A stretch of 16,583 nt of DNA, from NCBI GenBank assembly GCA_964394585.1, contig CAYMYI010000099.1:1-16583 (forward strand). The letters run 5' to 3'. This DNA is from CAYUJH01 sp964394585. GTDB lineage: Bacteria > Bacteroidota > Bacteroidia > Cytophagales > Flammeovirgaceae. Of this stretch, positions 5,379-12,669 are shown piece after piece; the stretch's first letter is position 1; each line of letters opens with the position of its first letter. Under the pieces are notes generated by a model. That model was not told the DNA's origin and did not search any database. It saw only the letters and a list, made by a program, of their open reading frames with translations. A program made the position numbers and the translations under genes.

Positions 5379-8300
5379 ATGAATATATTCTTTCGGAAGG
5401 CTTTTTTGCTAATGGTTTTCGGGTTGTTTTGTAGCATCCCTTATACAATGGCTACACACATTCGTGCAGGCGATCTGACCGCCACACGGATTGATACAGG
5501 CAACCCTGGTGTCTTGCGCTATCGCTTCACTGTTATTCTCTATCGCGATACAGAAGGCGTGCCCGCACAAGAAGGTGAAATTGATTTTGGTACGGGCAAT
5601 CCTGATAACCGCGTAGTGGTATCACCAATTTCGTTAGGCTTTATTAACGCAGGAACTACCGAAGTGCTTTTGTACGAAACAGAGTTCACCTTCTCATCGC
5701 CGGGGACCTACACTGTGAGCTACTTTGAACGCAACCGAAACGATGGCGTAATCAACATGTTTAACTCAGGAGATACGCCGTTCTACATCGCCTCTACATT
5801 CCGCATCAACCCCATTTTTGGTTTAAATAGCTCTCCTATTTTGCTCATTCCGCCTATTGACGAAGCACGCGTAGGGCAACGGTTTATCCATAACCCCGGA
5901 GCATTCGACCCTGAAGGCGATAGCCTTTCGTACCGCCTGACAATCAACCGAAAAGGGCCTGAAACGCAAAACGATAATGGTTTAGTAGTAAATTATCGCT
6001 TCCCTGATGAGTTGAGCATACAACGCGAAGATGGAACAGCCCCCCCAGAGTTTTCGATTGACCCCATCACCGGCGATTTGGTATGGGATGCACCTCAAAC
6101 CCCGGGAGAGTACAATGTGGCGTTTTACATCGACGAGTGGCGCGATGGCATCCTGATTGGAACGGTAAATCGCGATATGCAAATTGTAGTGCGCGACCAT
6201 GATAACCGCCGCCCCGAAGTGATTGTCCCGCGTGATACATGTATTGTAGCTGGAGAAACTTTAGAGGCTACAATTATTGGCAGAGATCCCGACGGCGACC
6301 GCGTAATCCTCACTGCCGCAAACGATTCGGGCAGCCTTTTCCGTTTACCGCCGCCAAGCCTCAGTGCTACATTCGATACGCTTGGGTTGCAACCCCCTAA
6401 TGGATACGAAGAAGGTATTTTCCGATGGACTACTGTCTGCGAAGACATCCGCCAAGAGCCTTATCAAGCTACCTTTAAAGCAGTGGATAACCCCAACCCA
6501 TTGCAAAACCGACTTGCCGACTTGCAAACTTGGCGGATCCGTGTAGTAGGCCCTCCGCCCGATACCCTCATTGCCACTCCCGATTTGGTTCGCTCGCAAG
6601 TAGCACTTAGCTGGAATAGCTATCAGTGTGGTAATGCGGTGAGTATGAGCGTTTGGCGAAGAGAAGAATCGTTTCCTTTCGACCCGGTCTGCGAAACTGG
6701 TTTGCCTGCTTACACTGGCTACACCGAAATAGGAGAAGTAGATATTAATACTCTGAGCTTTACCGACGATAACGGAGGGGATGGGCTTGAACGCGGAAAA
6801 ACATATTGTTATCGCATTTTTGCCCGTTTTCGTGAACCCGCAGGGGGCGAAAGCCTTGCTTCGATGGAAGTCTGTGTATTTATTCCGCAAGTAGCCCCTT
6901 ATATCACGAATGTAAGTGTAGATTCTACTTCTACCACTGAAGGACAAATTTTTGTACGGTGGACCAAACCCCTTGCCATCGACGAAACGGAGTTCCCCCG
7001 CCCATATACCTACGAGTTGGTACGTTCAGAAGGCTTCTCAGGCAACCAGAACCAAACGGTAATCAATCAAACGTTTGCCGAAGACGATACTACATTTACC
7101 GACACCGGGTTAGATACTGAAAATTTAGTCTACAACTACTATGTGCGCCTTTATGCCGATGGCGTAGCTGCCGATTCTTCCGAGCAGGCATCCTCGGTTC
7201 GCCTTAATGTAGCCCCTGCCGTAGGTTCTATTACGCTCGATTGGCGCGCCCAAGTGCCTTGGGTAAACAGGGTCGATTCTTTCCCTCAGCATTATGTATA
7301 TCGAAAAATTGAAGGAGAGGAAGATGATTTTCAACTCATTGACAGTGTCAATGTATTTCAAAATGGGTTTTCGTATGTAGATGACGGCTCTTTCAATGGC
7401 ATTCCGCTCGAAGAGGGTAAACTGTACTGCTATCGTGTATCTACTTTCGGCGATTACTTACAAGAGGAAATTGTAACAGAAGAACCACTAATTAATTTTT
7501 CTCAAGAAGCTTGCGATTCTATTTTAGTGTTTACGCCCACTAACGCTCCTTTTGTAACCAATGTGAGTGTGGAAACTACCGACCGCGCTGAAGGAGAAAT
7601 GTTTGTGCGTTGGACTAAAGTAATAGGCATCGATACGGCAGATTTCCCACGCCCGCATACCTACCGTGTGGGGCGCGCCGTAGGCTTTAGCGGCAGAACT
7701 AACTACGAACTGCTTCCGCAAACCTTTGCCGAAAACGATACCTTCTTTACCGATACGGGGCTAAACACCCAAGATATTGCGTATAACTATCGCGTTTTCT
7801 TTTATTCGGAAGGAAACCTCGTTGATTCATCGGATGTAGCCTCTTCGGTACGACTTACAGCAGCAAGCACGCTTGAAGCGATTGCACTTTCGTGGGAAGC
7901 TCAAACGCCGTGGCGAAACAACACTGTGAATTTCCGCTATCATTACATTTACCGCAAACGGGCAGAAGATGACTCCTTCACACTAATTGACAGCGTAGAT
8001 GTAACCAGCCAAGGGTTTCGGTACCAAGATACCGGAAACGGCATACCGCTCGACCCCACCCAAGAATATTGTTACGTGGTTACTACGCAAGGAACCTACC
8101 TGAATCCGTTTATCGATGCTCCGTTGCTCAACAATTCTCAAGAAGCCTGTGCCGTACTGCTCGATATAGTGCCCCCTTGTTTGCCTTTGAGCTTTAATTT
8201 GGAATCGCAGACTTGTGCCGATTTGGAAGCACGCAATTATTCTCCGAGCGATTCTTGCCCCATCGATGAGCGCTTCGAAAATGTGTTTTCTTGGCGGCCT

Positions 8301-8822
8301 GACCCTGACCCCGATTGCGCAGAAGACCTTGCCAGCTATAATGTATACTACAAAGCACGCCCTGACTCTGCCTACACACTCTTGGCTACTGTAACCGATA
8401 CCTTCTTTGTACACCAAGACTTACTTTCAATTGCCGGATGCTACACCATTACGGCAGTGGATTTGGCAGGGAACGAAACAGAGTTTATGCCCGAAATTTG
8501 TATCGATAGCGATTGCGCTTCCTACGAATTACCCAACGTGTTTACCCCTAACGGAGATGGCCGCAACGATACGTTTGTGCCGTTTCGCTGTCCTAGGTTT
8601 GTAGAACGAGTAGAGTTTAAGGTATTTAACCGATGGGGCGAGCTAATCTACGAATCGGACGACGATGTACTACTCAATTGGGAAGGTGTAAATAATAATG
8701 GCAACGAATTACCTAGTGGTTTGTATTACTATACGGCTACGGTGAAATTTTTCAGGCTGAACGCTGAAGATGAGCTTTTAGAGCTGAAAGGATGGATTCA
8801 ACTACTCCGAGAAGATAACTAA
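5379..8822 (+). CDS. T9SS type B (CHU_C) secreted multi-domain surface protein with tandem FnIII-like repeats
   Basis: This 1147-residue protein starts with a signal peptide (likely cleaved after Ala25) and THIRAGDLTATR, a variant of the HIVGGE-like start common in large Bacteroidota cargo proteins. Residues about 150-272 form a cadherin/Ig-like domain (FDPEGDSLSYRL ... IDPITGDLVWDAP ... YNVAFYIDEW), and 276-390 a second one (GRDPDGDRVIL). FnIII-like domains follow at about 391-505, 506-611, 612-722, 723-828, 829-930 and 932-1043; the pair 506-722 is duplicated as 723-930. The end, about 1049-1147, is the gliding-motility-associated C-terminal domain (ELPNVFTPNGDGRNDTF, FNRWGELIYE, LPSGLYYYTATV), the type B sorting signal for type IX secretion. 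It should be exported across the outer membrane and act as a surface or secreted adhesin or matrix-like protein; no catalytic domain was seen. The PorP/SprF-like partner gene often found next to such cargo is absent in this window. Confidence 0.93.
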   Translation: MNIFFRKAFLLMVFGLFCSIPYTMATHIRAGDLTATRIDTGNPGVLRYRFTVILYRDTEGVPAQEGEIDFGTGNPDNRVVVSPISLGFINAGTTEVLLYETEFTFSSPGTYTVSYFERNRNDGVINMFNSGDTPFYIASTFRINPIFGLNSSPILLIPPIDEARVGQRFIHNPGAFDPEGDSLSYRLTINRKGPETQNDNGLVVNYRFPDELSIQREDGTAPPEFSIDPITGDLVWDAPQTPGEYNVAFYIDEWRDGILIGTVNRDMQIVVRDHDNRRPEVIVPRDTCIVAGETLEATIIGRDPDGDRVILTAANDSGSLFRLPPPSLSATFDTLGLQPPNGYEEGIFRWTTVCEDIRQEPYQATFKAVDNPNPLQNRLADLQTWRIRVVGPPPDTLIATPDLVRSQVALSWNSYQCGNAVSMSVWRREESFPFDPVCETGLPAYTGYTEIGEVDINTLSFTDDNGGDGLERGKTYCYRIFARFREPAGGESLASMEVCVFIPQVAPYITNVSVDSTSTTEGQIFVRWTKPLAIDETEFPRPYTYELVRSEGFSGNQNQTVINQTFAEDDTTFTDTGLDTENLVYNYYVRLYADGVAADSSEQASSVRLNVAPAVGSITLDWRAQVPWVNRVDSFPQHYVYRKIEGEEDDFQLIDSVNVFQNGFSYVDDGSFNGIPLEEGKLYCYRVSTFGDYLQEEIVTEEPLINFSQEACDSILVFTPTNAPFVTNVSVETTDRAEGEMFVRWTKVIGIDTADFPRPHTYRVGRAVGFSGRTNYELLPQTFAENDTFFTDTGLNTQDIAYNYRVFFYSEGNLVDSSDVASSVRLTAASTLEAIALSWEAQTPWRNNTVNFRYHYIYRKRAEDDSFTLIDSVDVTSQGFRYQDTGNGIPLDPTQEYCYVVTTQGTYLNPFIDAPLLNNSQEACAVLLDIVPPCLPLSFNLESQTCADLEARNYSPSDSCPIDERFENVFSWRPDPDPDCAEDLASYNVYYKARPDSAYTLLATVTDTFFVHQDLLSIAGCYTITAVDLAGNETEFMPEICIDSDCASYELPNVFTPNGDGRNDTFVPFRCPRFVERVEFKVFNRWGELIYESDDDVLLNWEGVNNNGNELPSGLYYYTATVKFFRLNAEDELLELKGWIQLLREDN
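6894..7544 (+). repeat. coding tandem repeat, copy 1 (217-residue FnIII pair)
   Basis: Residues 506-722 of the CHU_C protein. It begins APYITNVSVD and ends before APFVTNVSVE. Landmarks shared with copy 2 are FVRWTK, FPRPxTY, GFSG, TFAExDTxFTDTGL, SSVRL, and the pair LYCYRVS / SQEAC in its second half. Confidence 0.85.
7545..8168 (+). repeat. coding tandem repeat, copy 2 (208-residue FnIII pair)
   Basis: Residues 723-930 of the CHU_C protein, colinear with copy 1 and slightly shorter. The two copies differ at many synonymous and replacement sites (for example VRWTKPLAIDETEF against VRWTKVIGIDTADF), so the duplication is old rather than a recent slippage product. Confidence 0.85.
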
Positions 8823-8844
8823 GGTTAGAGCTACCATAAAAGAG

Positions 8845-8909
8845 AACTGTCCCAAAAATACTGTGAACATCAAAATGATGGTAGCGGTACTTCTTGGGAC
8901 AGTTTTTTT
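8845..8909. terminator. long hairpin with T-tract between convergent genes
   Basis: Perfect 11-bp arms (AACTGTCCCAA at 8845-8855 and TTGGGACAGTT at 8894-8904) are followed by a run of seven T (8903-8909). The 38-base interior folds further with imperfect pairing, including CATCA/TGATG around an AA(A) tip. It lies 22 bases after the stop of the CHU_C gene and about 100 bases past the stop of the convergent isomerase gene, so it fits a rho-independent terminator for the plus strand and possibly both. It is longer and more branched than a standard terminator. Confidence 0.75.
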
Positions 8910-9008
8910 ATGCAATGAAGCATGCATGCACTTTCTAGGGAAGTTTCGGTGATAATATGCTCTGTAAATAGATAACCAAACGCAACATCCTGATTGCTTA
9001 AAACGAGT

Positions 9009-10049
9009 TTAACTTACCATGCTTCCTGCTTTTTCGAGAAGGGCTTTAGTTGCACGGATGCCTTCCATAGGCGCTAAGCGCTGCCCTTCGTATTCTACTC
9101 CAATGTAGCCCGTATAGCCGGCATCTTTCACAATTTGTAAAATTCGAGCATAATCCATCTTCGTTTCTTCGCCTTGTTCATTAAAATCATACGATTTGGC
9201 ACTCACTCCTTTCGCAAACGGCATCAGCTCTTGCATCCCCTGATAGCGGTCATATTCTTCTACGCATACGGTTTTCATCCAAGCTTCTACAGTATTTGCC
9301 TCGGGCTTAGTACGTTCAATGCAGAAATTGCCAAAATCGGGGAGGGTGCCGCAGTTACCCATTCCCACATTAGAAATAACCCCTGCTAGCCAACTACCAT
9401 CCGAAGAATATCCTCCGTGGTTTTCCACAATCACGTTAATATTGAAATCGTTGGCGAAGGTGGCAAGCTGCCCTAAGCCATCAGTGGCAGCAGCGGCAAC
9501 TTCTTCAGCAGTACCTTGTCCGGCAGCATTCACCCGGATGGAATGGCACCCTAAAAATTGAGCGGCTTCTACCCATTTGTAGTGGTTTTCTACAGCGGTT
9601 TTCCGAGTAGTATCATCCGTAGAACCAAGGTCGCCTTCTCCATCAATCATAATAATCAGGCTTTTTACGCCATGGTCGTCGGCGCGTTGTTTCATATCAC
9701 CGAGGTAAGCTTGGTCGGTTGCTTTATCTTTAAAAAACTGATTTACATATTCTACGGCGTTGATTCCAAACTCTTTTTGGGCAGTCATGGCGAAGTCGAG
9801 GTTATCCAATTCTTGGGCAAAGAACAGCTTATGTAGCGACCACTGTGCCAGCGAAATTTGGAAAAATAATTCGGAGGCACTTTCTACCACAGGTTCCGAT
9901 TCTAAAGCGGTAGCGGTGGAGTCGGAGCTGCCTTGTTCTTTCGATGGCGCACCGCAGCTACTTAGCCAAAGAGGGAGCGAGCTTACAATTCCTCCGGCGA
10001 GGATGGTTTTGCCAGCAGTACATACAAATTTTCTTCTAGGATGATTCAT
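9009..10049 (-). CDS. Tat-exported lipoprotein, sugar phosphate isomerase/epimerase family (AP_endonuc_2 TIM barrel)
   Basis: This 346-residue protein starts MNHPRRKFVCTAGK, a twin-arginine motif (Arg5-Arg6), then a hydrophobic segment and a lipobox LSSC (Cys32). It is therefore predicted to be exported folded by Tat and lipidated. A low-complexity Ser/Thr/Glu linker (34-60) precedes a xylose-isomerase-like TIM barrel. Visible motifs are QISLAQWSLHKLF (64-76), the strand INAVEYV (96-102), IRVNAAGQG (171-179), the metal-site segment VIVENHGG (206-213, Glu209), LPDFGNF (236-242, Asp238) and YIGVEYEG (315-322, Glu319 or Glu321). The metal-binding acidic residues seem intact, so an isomerase or epimerase acting on a sugar is likely; the substrate is unknown. 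Other family members are 2-keto-myo-inositol dehydratases or hydroxypyruvate isomerases. It converges with the CHU_C gene and lies 173 bp downstream of the amidase gene. Confidence 0.9.
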   Translation of the reverse strand: MNHPRRKFVCTAGKTILAGGIVSSLPLWLSSCGAPSKEQGSSDSTATALESEPVVESASELFFQISLAQWSLHKLFFAQELDNLDFAMTAQKEFGINAVEYVNQFFKDKATDQAYLGDMKQRADDHGVKSLIIMIDGEGDLGSTDDTTRKTAVENHYKWVEAAQFLGCHSIRVNAAGQGTAEEVAAAATDGLGQLATFANDFNINVIVENHGGYSSDGSWLAGVISNVGMGNCGTLPDFGNFCIERTKPEANTVEAWMKTVCVEEYDRYQGMQELMPFAKGVSAKSYDFNEQGEETKMDYARILQIVKDAGYTGYIGVEYEGQRLAPMEGIRATKALLEKAGSMVS

Positions 10050-10199
10050 ACATGTAGGTGTTTAGCGTTGTAATAGATTTTTACTTAAAAAGTGAATTCT
10101 GATTATTTCGAGTAGTAGTGCTTCGTACAAAATCAAAAACTCATCTTCTCATCATGAAAAATACAAAATTGGGAGGAATTCTCGCGAGTTCCCCCTAAG

Positions 10200-10216
10200 C
10201 GCCACACCTTGGGGCG
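10200..10216. terminator. weak GC-rich hairpin after the amidase gene
   Basis: On the minus strand CGCCCCA and TGTGGCG can pair, with one mismatch, around a 3-base loop, starting 7 bases past the amidase stop. No T-run follows, so it is at best a weak or factor-assisted terminator or an mRNA end-protecting hairpin. Confidence 0.25.
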
Positions 10217-10222
10217 ATGCAT

Positions 10223-11875
10223 TTATTTTGGAAAGAATAGAGGGGGATGTTGCTTGTAAAATCCTGCTGCCTTTTGGTAGGCATCGGCAAGGCGCAGAAT
10301 GCTGGCTTCTTGGTAAAGATTACCAATAAAACTCAGGCTAGTAGGGCTGCCCTCCTCGGTGAAACCATTGGGCAGTACTGCACAGGGGTGTCCGGTAAGG
10401 TTGGTAATGAGCAGTTGCGGCCCTGCGAAGCTTGGCGTAACGATTACATCGTACTCGCTCAAAAGTTGGTGCATTTCTTCGATAAGTAACGAGCGAATTC
10501 GGTTTGCCTGAATGTACTCCACCGCCGTTACAAACCGTGCTTCTCGGAACACGTTTGGCCAGGCATTGCGGACCTGCCGAACTAGGAGCGAATCGCGGTT
10601 GGAGCGAGTGAGTTCATCGAAAGCGGCGGCAGCTTCCACAGTTAAGATATCGCGCAAAGCTCCTACGGGCAATTCGGTAGTGAGCTCTATAGGTTCGAGT
10701 GTTACGCCCAAAGCGCGAATTTGGGCAAGGGAGAGGCTATCCCTACTGCGGTTTCCATAGTTGCTTTCAAACAGGTTCTTAAAGTAGCCTACTTTTAGCG
10801 TTTTTAGGTCTTGGTCAGCGTTGTAATTAAAAGGAGCATCTACAACGGTTTGGTCTATTCCATCGCTCCCACGGATTACCTCAAATACCAAAGCACAATC
10901 TTCGATAGTTCGGCAAATAGGGCCAATTTTATCCATGCTCCAACTGAGTGCCATAGCTCCAGCGCGCGATACACGCCCAAAACTAGGACGCAAGCCTGAA
11001 GCCCCACAACGGGTAGAAGGCGAGACGATAGACCCTAAGGTTTCGGTGCCAATCGAAAAGCCAACCAGCCCGGCAACGGTAGCTGATGCCGAACCTGCCG
11101 AAGAGCCACTTGCCCCTTGCGATACATTCCATGGGTTTTTGGTAACACCGCCGTACCATACATCGCCCCAAGCTAGAGCGCCTAGGGTAAGTTTGGCTAT
11201 CAATACGGCGCCGGCTTCCTCTAGTTTTTTTACCACTGTTGCCGTAGTTTCCAGACGCTGATCTTTGTAAGGCATGGCACCCCAAGTGGTTTTTGTGCCT
11301 GCAACGGCAAGTAAATCTTTCACGCCATAGGGGATGCCGTGCAGAGGGCCACGATAGTTACCAGCAGCGATTTCCTCATCGGCACGTTGAGCTTGTGCTA
11401 AAGCGGTTTCTTCGGTAATACTGATGACACACTCGAGTTGTGCTCCATATCTTTTAAGGCGATTCAGGTAAATCTCTGTCAGTTCTAAAGAAGTAATTTT
11501 TTGTTCACGAAGCAGTACCGAAAGGTCTGCGACTGAGTAAAAGGCGAGTTCTTCTTTGTTTTTCGGGAGTTGTACCTCACGATTTAACCCCCATGTAATA
11601 GGCTTTTGTTGGGTTTCTAACACGAAATTAGCAGGCTGCGGACTGAACCAAAGAGCTGGGGCAACTTCATTCTGAACGGAAACACCGCGTAAAGCAGCGA
11701 ATCGGTTTTTCATATCGCCCACGGCAGGCTTGAGCGAATCGCGCTCCGCTTCGGTAAATTGAAGGCCAATCAGGTACTCCGTACCTTGAATACCCCATAG
11801 TAAAGAGTCCGTTTGTTGGGCGGTAGCGCGTAGGCATCCTCCAACCATGAGAAAGAGTAGTACAATACGTTTCAT
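10223..11875 (-). CDS. exported amidase-signature family hydrolase
   Basis: This 550-residue protein has a signal peptide (MKRIVLLFLMVGG..., cleavage near ATAQ, residues 17-20), so it should act in the periplasm or outside. A helical N-terminal region (about 21-115, with the LQFTEAERDSLKP segment) precedes the amidase signature domain (about 115-545). The Ser-cisSer-Lys triad is visible: Lys186 in PYGVKDLLA, the cis-Ser in GASGSSAGSASA (Ser258/Ser259), and nucleophile Ser282 in GTETLGSIVSPS. The family hydrolyses amides such as those in peptides, nitrile-pathway intermediates or fatty-acid amides, or forms GatA; the signal peptide rules out a GatA role. The substrate is unknown; peptide or cell-wall-derived amides are possible. 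The CAT-like gene is 65 bp upstream on the same strand, with an inverted repeat in that gap. Confidence 0.93.
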   Translation of the reverse strand: MKRIVLLFLMVGGCLRATAQQTDSLLWGIQGTEYLIGLQFTEAERDSLKPAVGDMKNRFAALRGVSVQNEVAPALWFSPQPANFVLETQQKPITWGLNREVQLPKNKEELAFYSVADLSVLLREQKITSLELTEIYLNRLKRYGAQLECVISITEETALAQAQRADEEIAAGNYRGPLHGIPYGVKDLLAVAGTKTTWGAMPYKDQRLETTATVVKKLEEAGAVLIAKLTLGALAWGDVWYGGVTKNPWNVSQGASGSSAGSASATVAGLVGFSIGTETLGSIVSPSTRCGASGLRPSFGRVSRAGAMALSWSMDKIGPICRTIEDCALVFEVIRGSDGIDQTVVDAPFNYNADQDLKTLKVGYFKNLFESNYGNRSRDSLSLAQIRALGVTLEPIELTTELPVGALRDILTVEAAAAFDELTRSNRDSLLVRQVRNAWPNVFREARFVTAVEYIQANRIRSLLIEEMHQLLSEYDVIVTPSFAGPQLLITNLTGHPCAVLPNGFTEEGSPTSLSFIGNLYQEASILRLADAYQKAAGFYKQHPPLFFPK

Positions 11876-11879
11876 AATA

Positions 11880-11923
11880 GTATGCGGTTTTTGATGAATA
11901 TAGATGAAAACTCATCCGCATAC
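11880..11923. repeat. inverted repeat between the CAT-like and amidase genes
   Basis: Perfect 8-bp arms GTATGCGG (11880-11887) and CCGCATAC (11916-11923) flank 28 bases, within which TGA/TCA pairs can form. It fills most of the 65-bp gap and ends 5 bases before the amidase start codon. No T-run follows on the minus strand, so an operator or a 5' leader hairpin of the amidase mRNA is more likely than a terminator. In the plus direction a T5 occurs a few bases after the right arm. Confidence 0.45.
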
Positions 11924-11940
11924 CGATAGGTTTTTATAGC

Positions 11941-12573
11941 TTAACTATTCAAATGGTGCTCAAAACGCTCGAGGTATTGCCCCACATGCAGCCCGTCGAC
12001 TAAAGAGTGGTGGGCATATACCGAAACAGGCATCCGTTTTTTATCCCCTTCTTGTAGCACTTTTCCAAACGATATTTTCGGGATACTATCGCCACTTCGT
12101 ACATTTTGCGCATGTTTAATGGCAGTAAAATGAACCCAAGGAATGGAAGAATAGTGAATGACGTGGATTTTTCCGGTATGTGGCGTGTGAAGGGAGTTGG
12201 AAGCCTGAACCCTAGCGATTTCTTCTTGGGCAGAAGCTTCAAATTCGGCGTAGTTTTCGTGAAAAGGGATGTAGCTGAATCCAAACGTACCATTTGCTCT
12301 GCCAATTGTAGGGGAGGCATCAATGCGCTCGTAGTCGTACACGGCATCTTCTTCAATGCGATACCGAAACGCAGGCAACTCATTTACGGCGCAAAGCGAT
12401 TTGTGTAAATAGTACAGGAAAAAAGAGGTTTTTAACGATTTTGCTCGTTGAAATGCCCTCGAACAGTCAACGTTTGCGCAAATGCCAAAGAACGGTTCGT
12501 CGAATTGTTTGAAAAATTCAAAGTGTTCTTTCCGTTCCCATGTTTCTAAAGGGATAAGTTGCTTTTTCATCAT
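11941..12573 (-). CDS. chloramphenicol O-acetyltransferase-like (type A CAT family) enzyme
   Basis: This 210-residue protein matches the type A CAT family in length and layout. It begins QLIPLETWERKEHFEFF, like the W-xRKEHFxxF start usual in the family, and ends with the active-site motif YAHHSLVDGLHVG. By comparison with CAT-III the catalytic base is His189 and the structural Asp is Asp193. The segment IPWVHFTAIKHA with downstream PKISFGK is also family-typical. Such proteins are acetyl-CoA-dependent trimeric cytoplasmic O-acetyltransferases. Chromosomal Bacteroidota homologues often acetylate unknown substrates, so chloramphenicol resistance cannot be assumed. The start is one of two adjacent ATGs (12573 or 12570). 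It lies between TamB and the amidase, on the same strand as both; a palindrome sits just upstream. Confidence 0.9.
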   Translation of the reverse strand: MMKKQLIPLETWERKEHFEFFKQFDEPFFGICANVDCSRAFQRAKSLKTSFFLYYLHKSLCAVNELPAFRYRIEEDAVYDYERIDASPTIGRANGTFGFSYIPFHENYAEFEASAQEEIARVQASNSLHTPHTGKIHVIHYSSIPWVHFTAIKHAQNVRSGDSIPKISFGKVLQEGDKKRMPVSVYAHHSLVDGLHVGQYLERFEHHLNS

Positions 12574-12589
12574 AAATTATAACTATATG

Positions 12590-12601
12590 GTTACTTGTAA
12601 C
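12590..12601. promoter_or_regulatory. small palindrome upstream of the CAT-like gene
   Basis: GTTAC-TT-GTAAC is a perfect inverted repeat with 5-bp arms, 16 bases before the first ATG of the CAT-like gene. It could be a half-size operator for a local regulator, but a 5-bp palindrome is easily found by chance in AT-rich DNA. Confidence 0.22.
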
Positions 12602-12669
12602 TCATCAGTGAGAAATTTGAAAGGCAGTGTAGTGAAGTTTTTAACATCATCTCACGGATGGAATTGAAT

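Noticed and set aside
11941..12573. Calling the CAT-like gene an acquired chloramphenicol resistance gene
   Set aside because: There is no mobile element nearby, composition does not stand out from the neighbours, and chromosomal CAT-like enzymes with the same motif often have other substrates.
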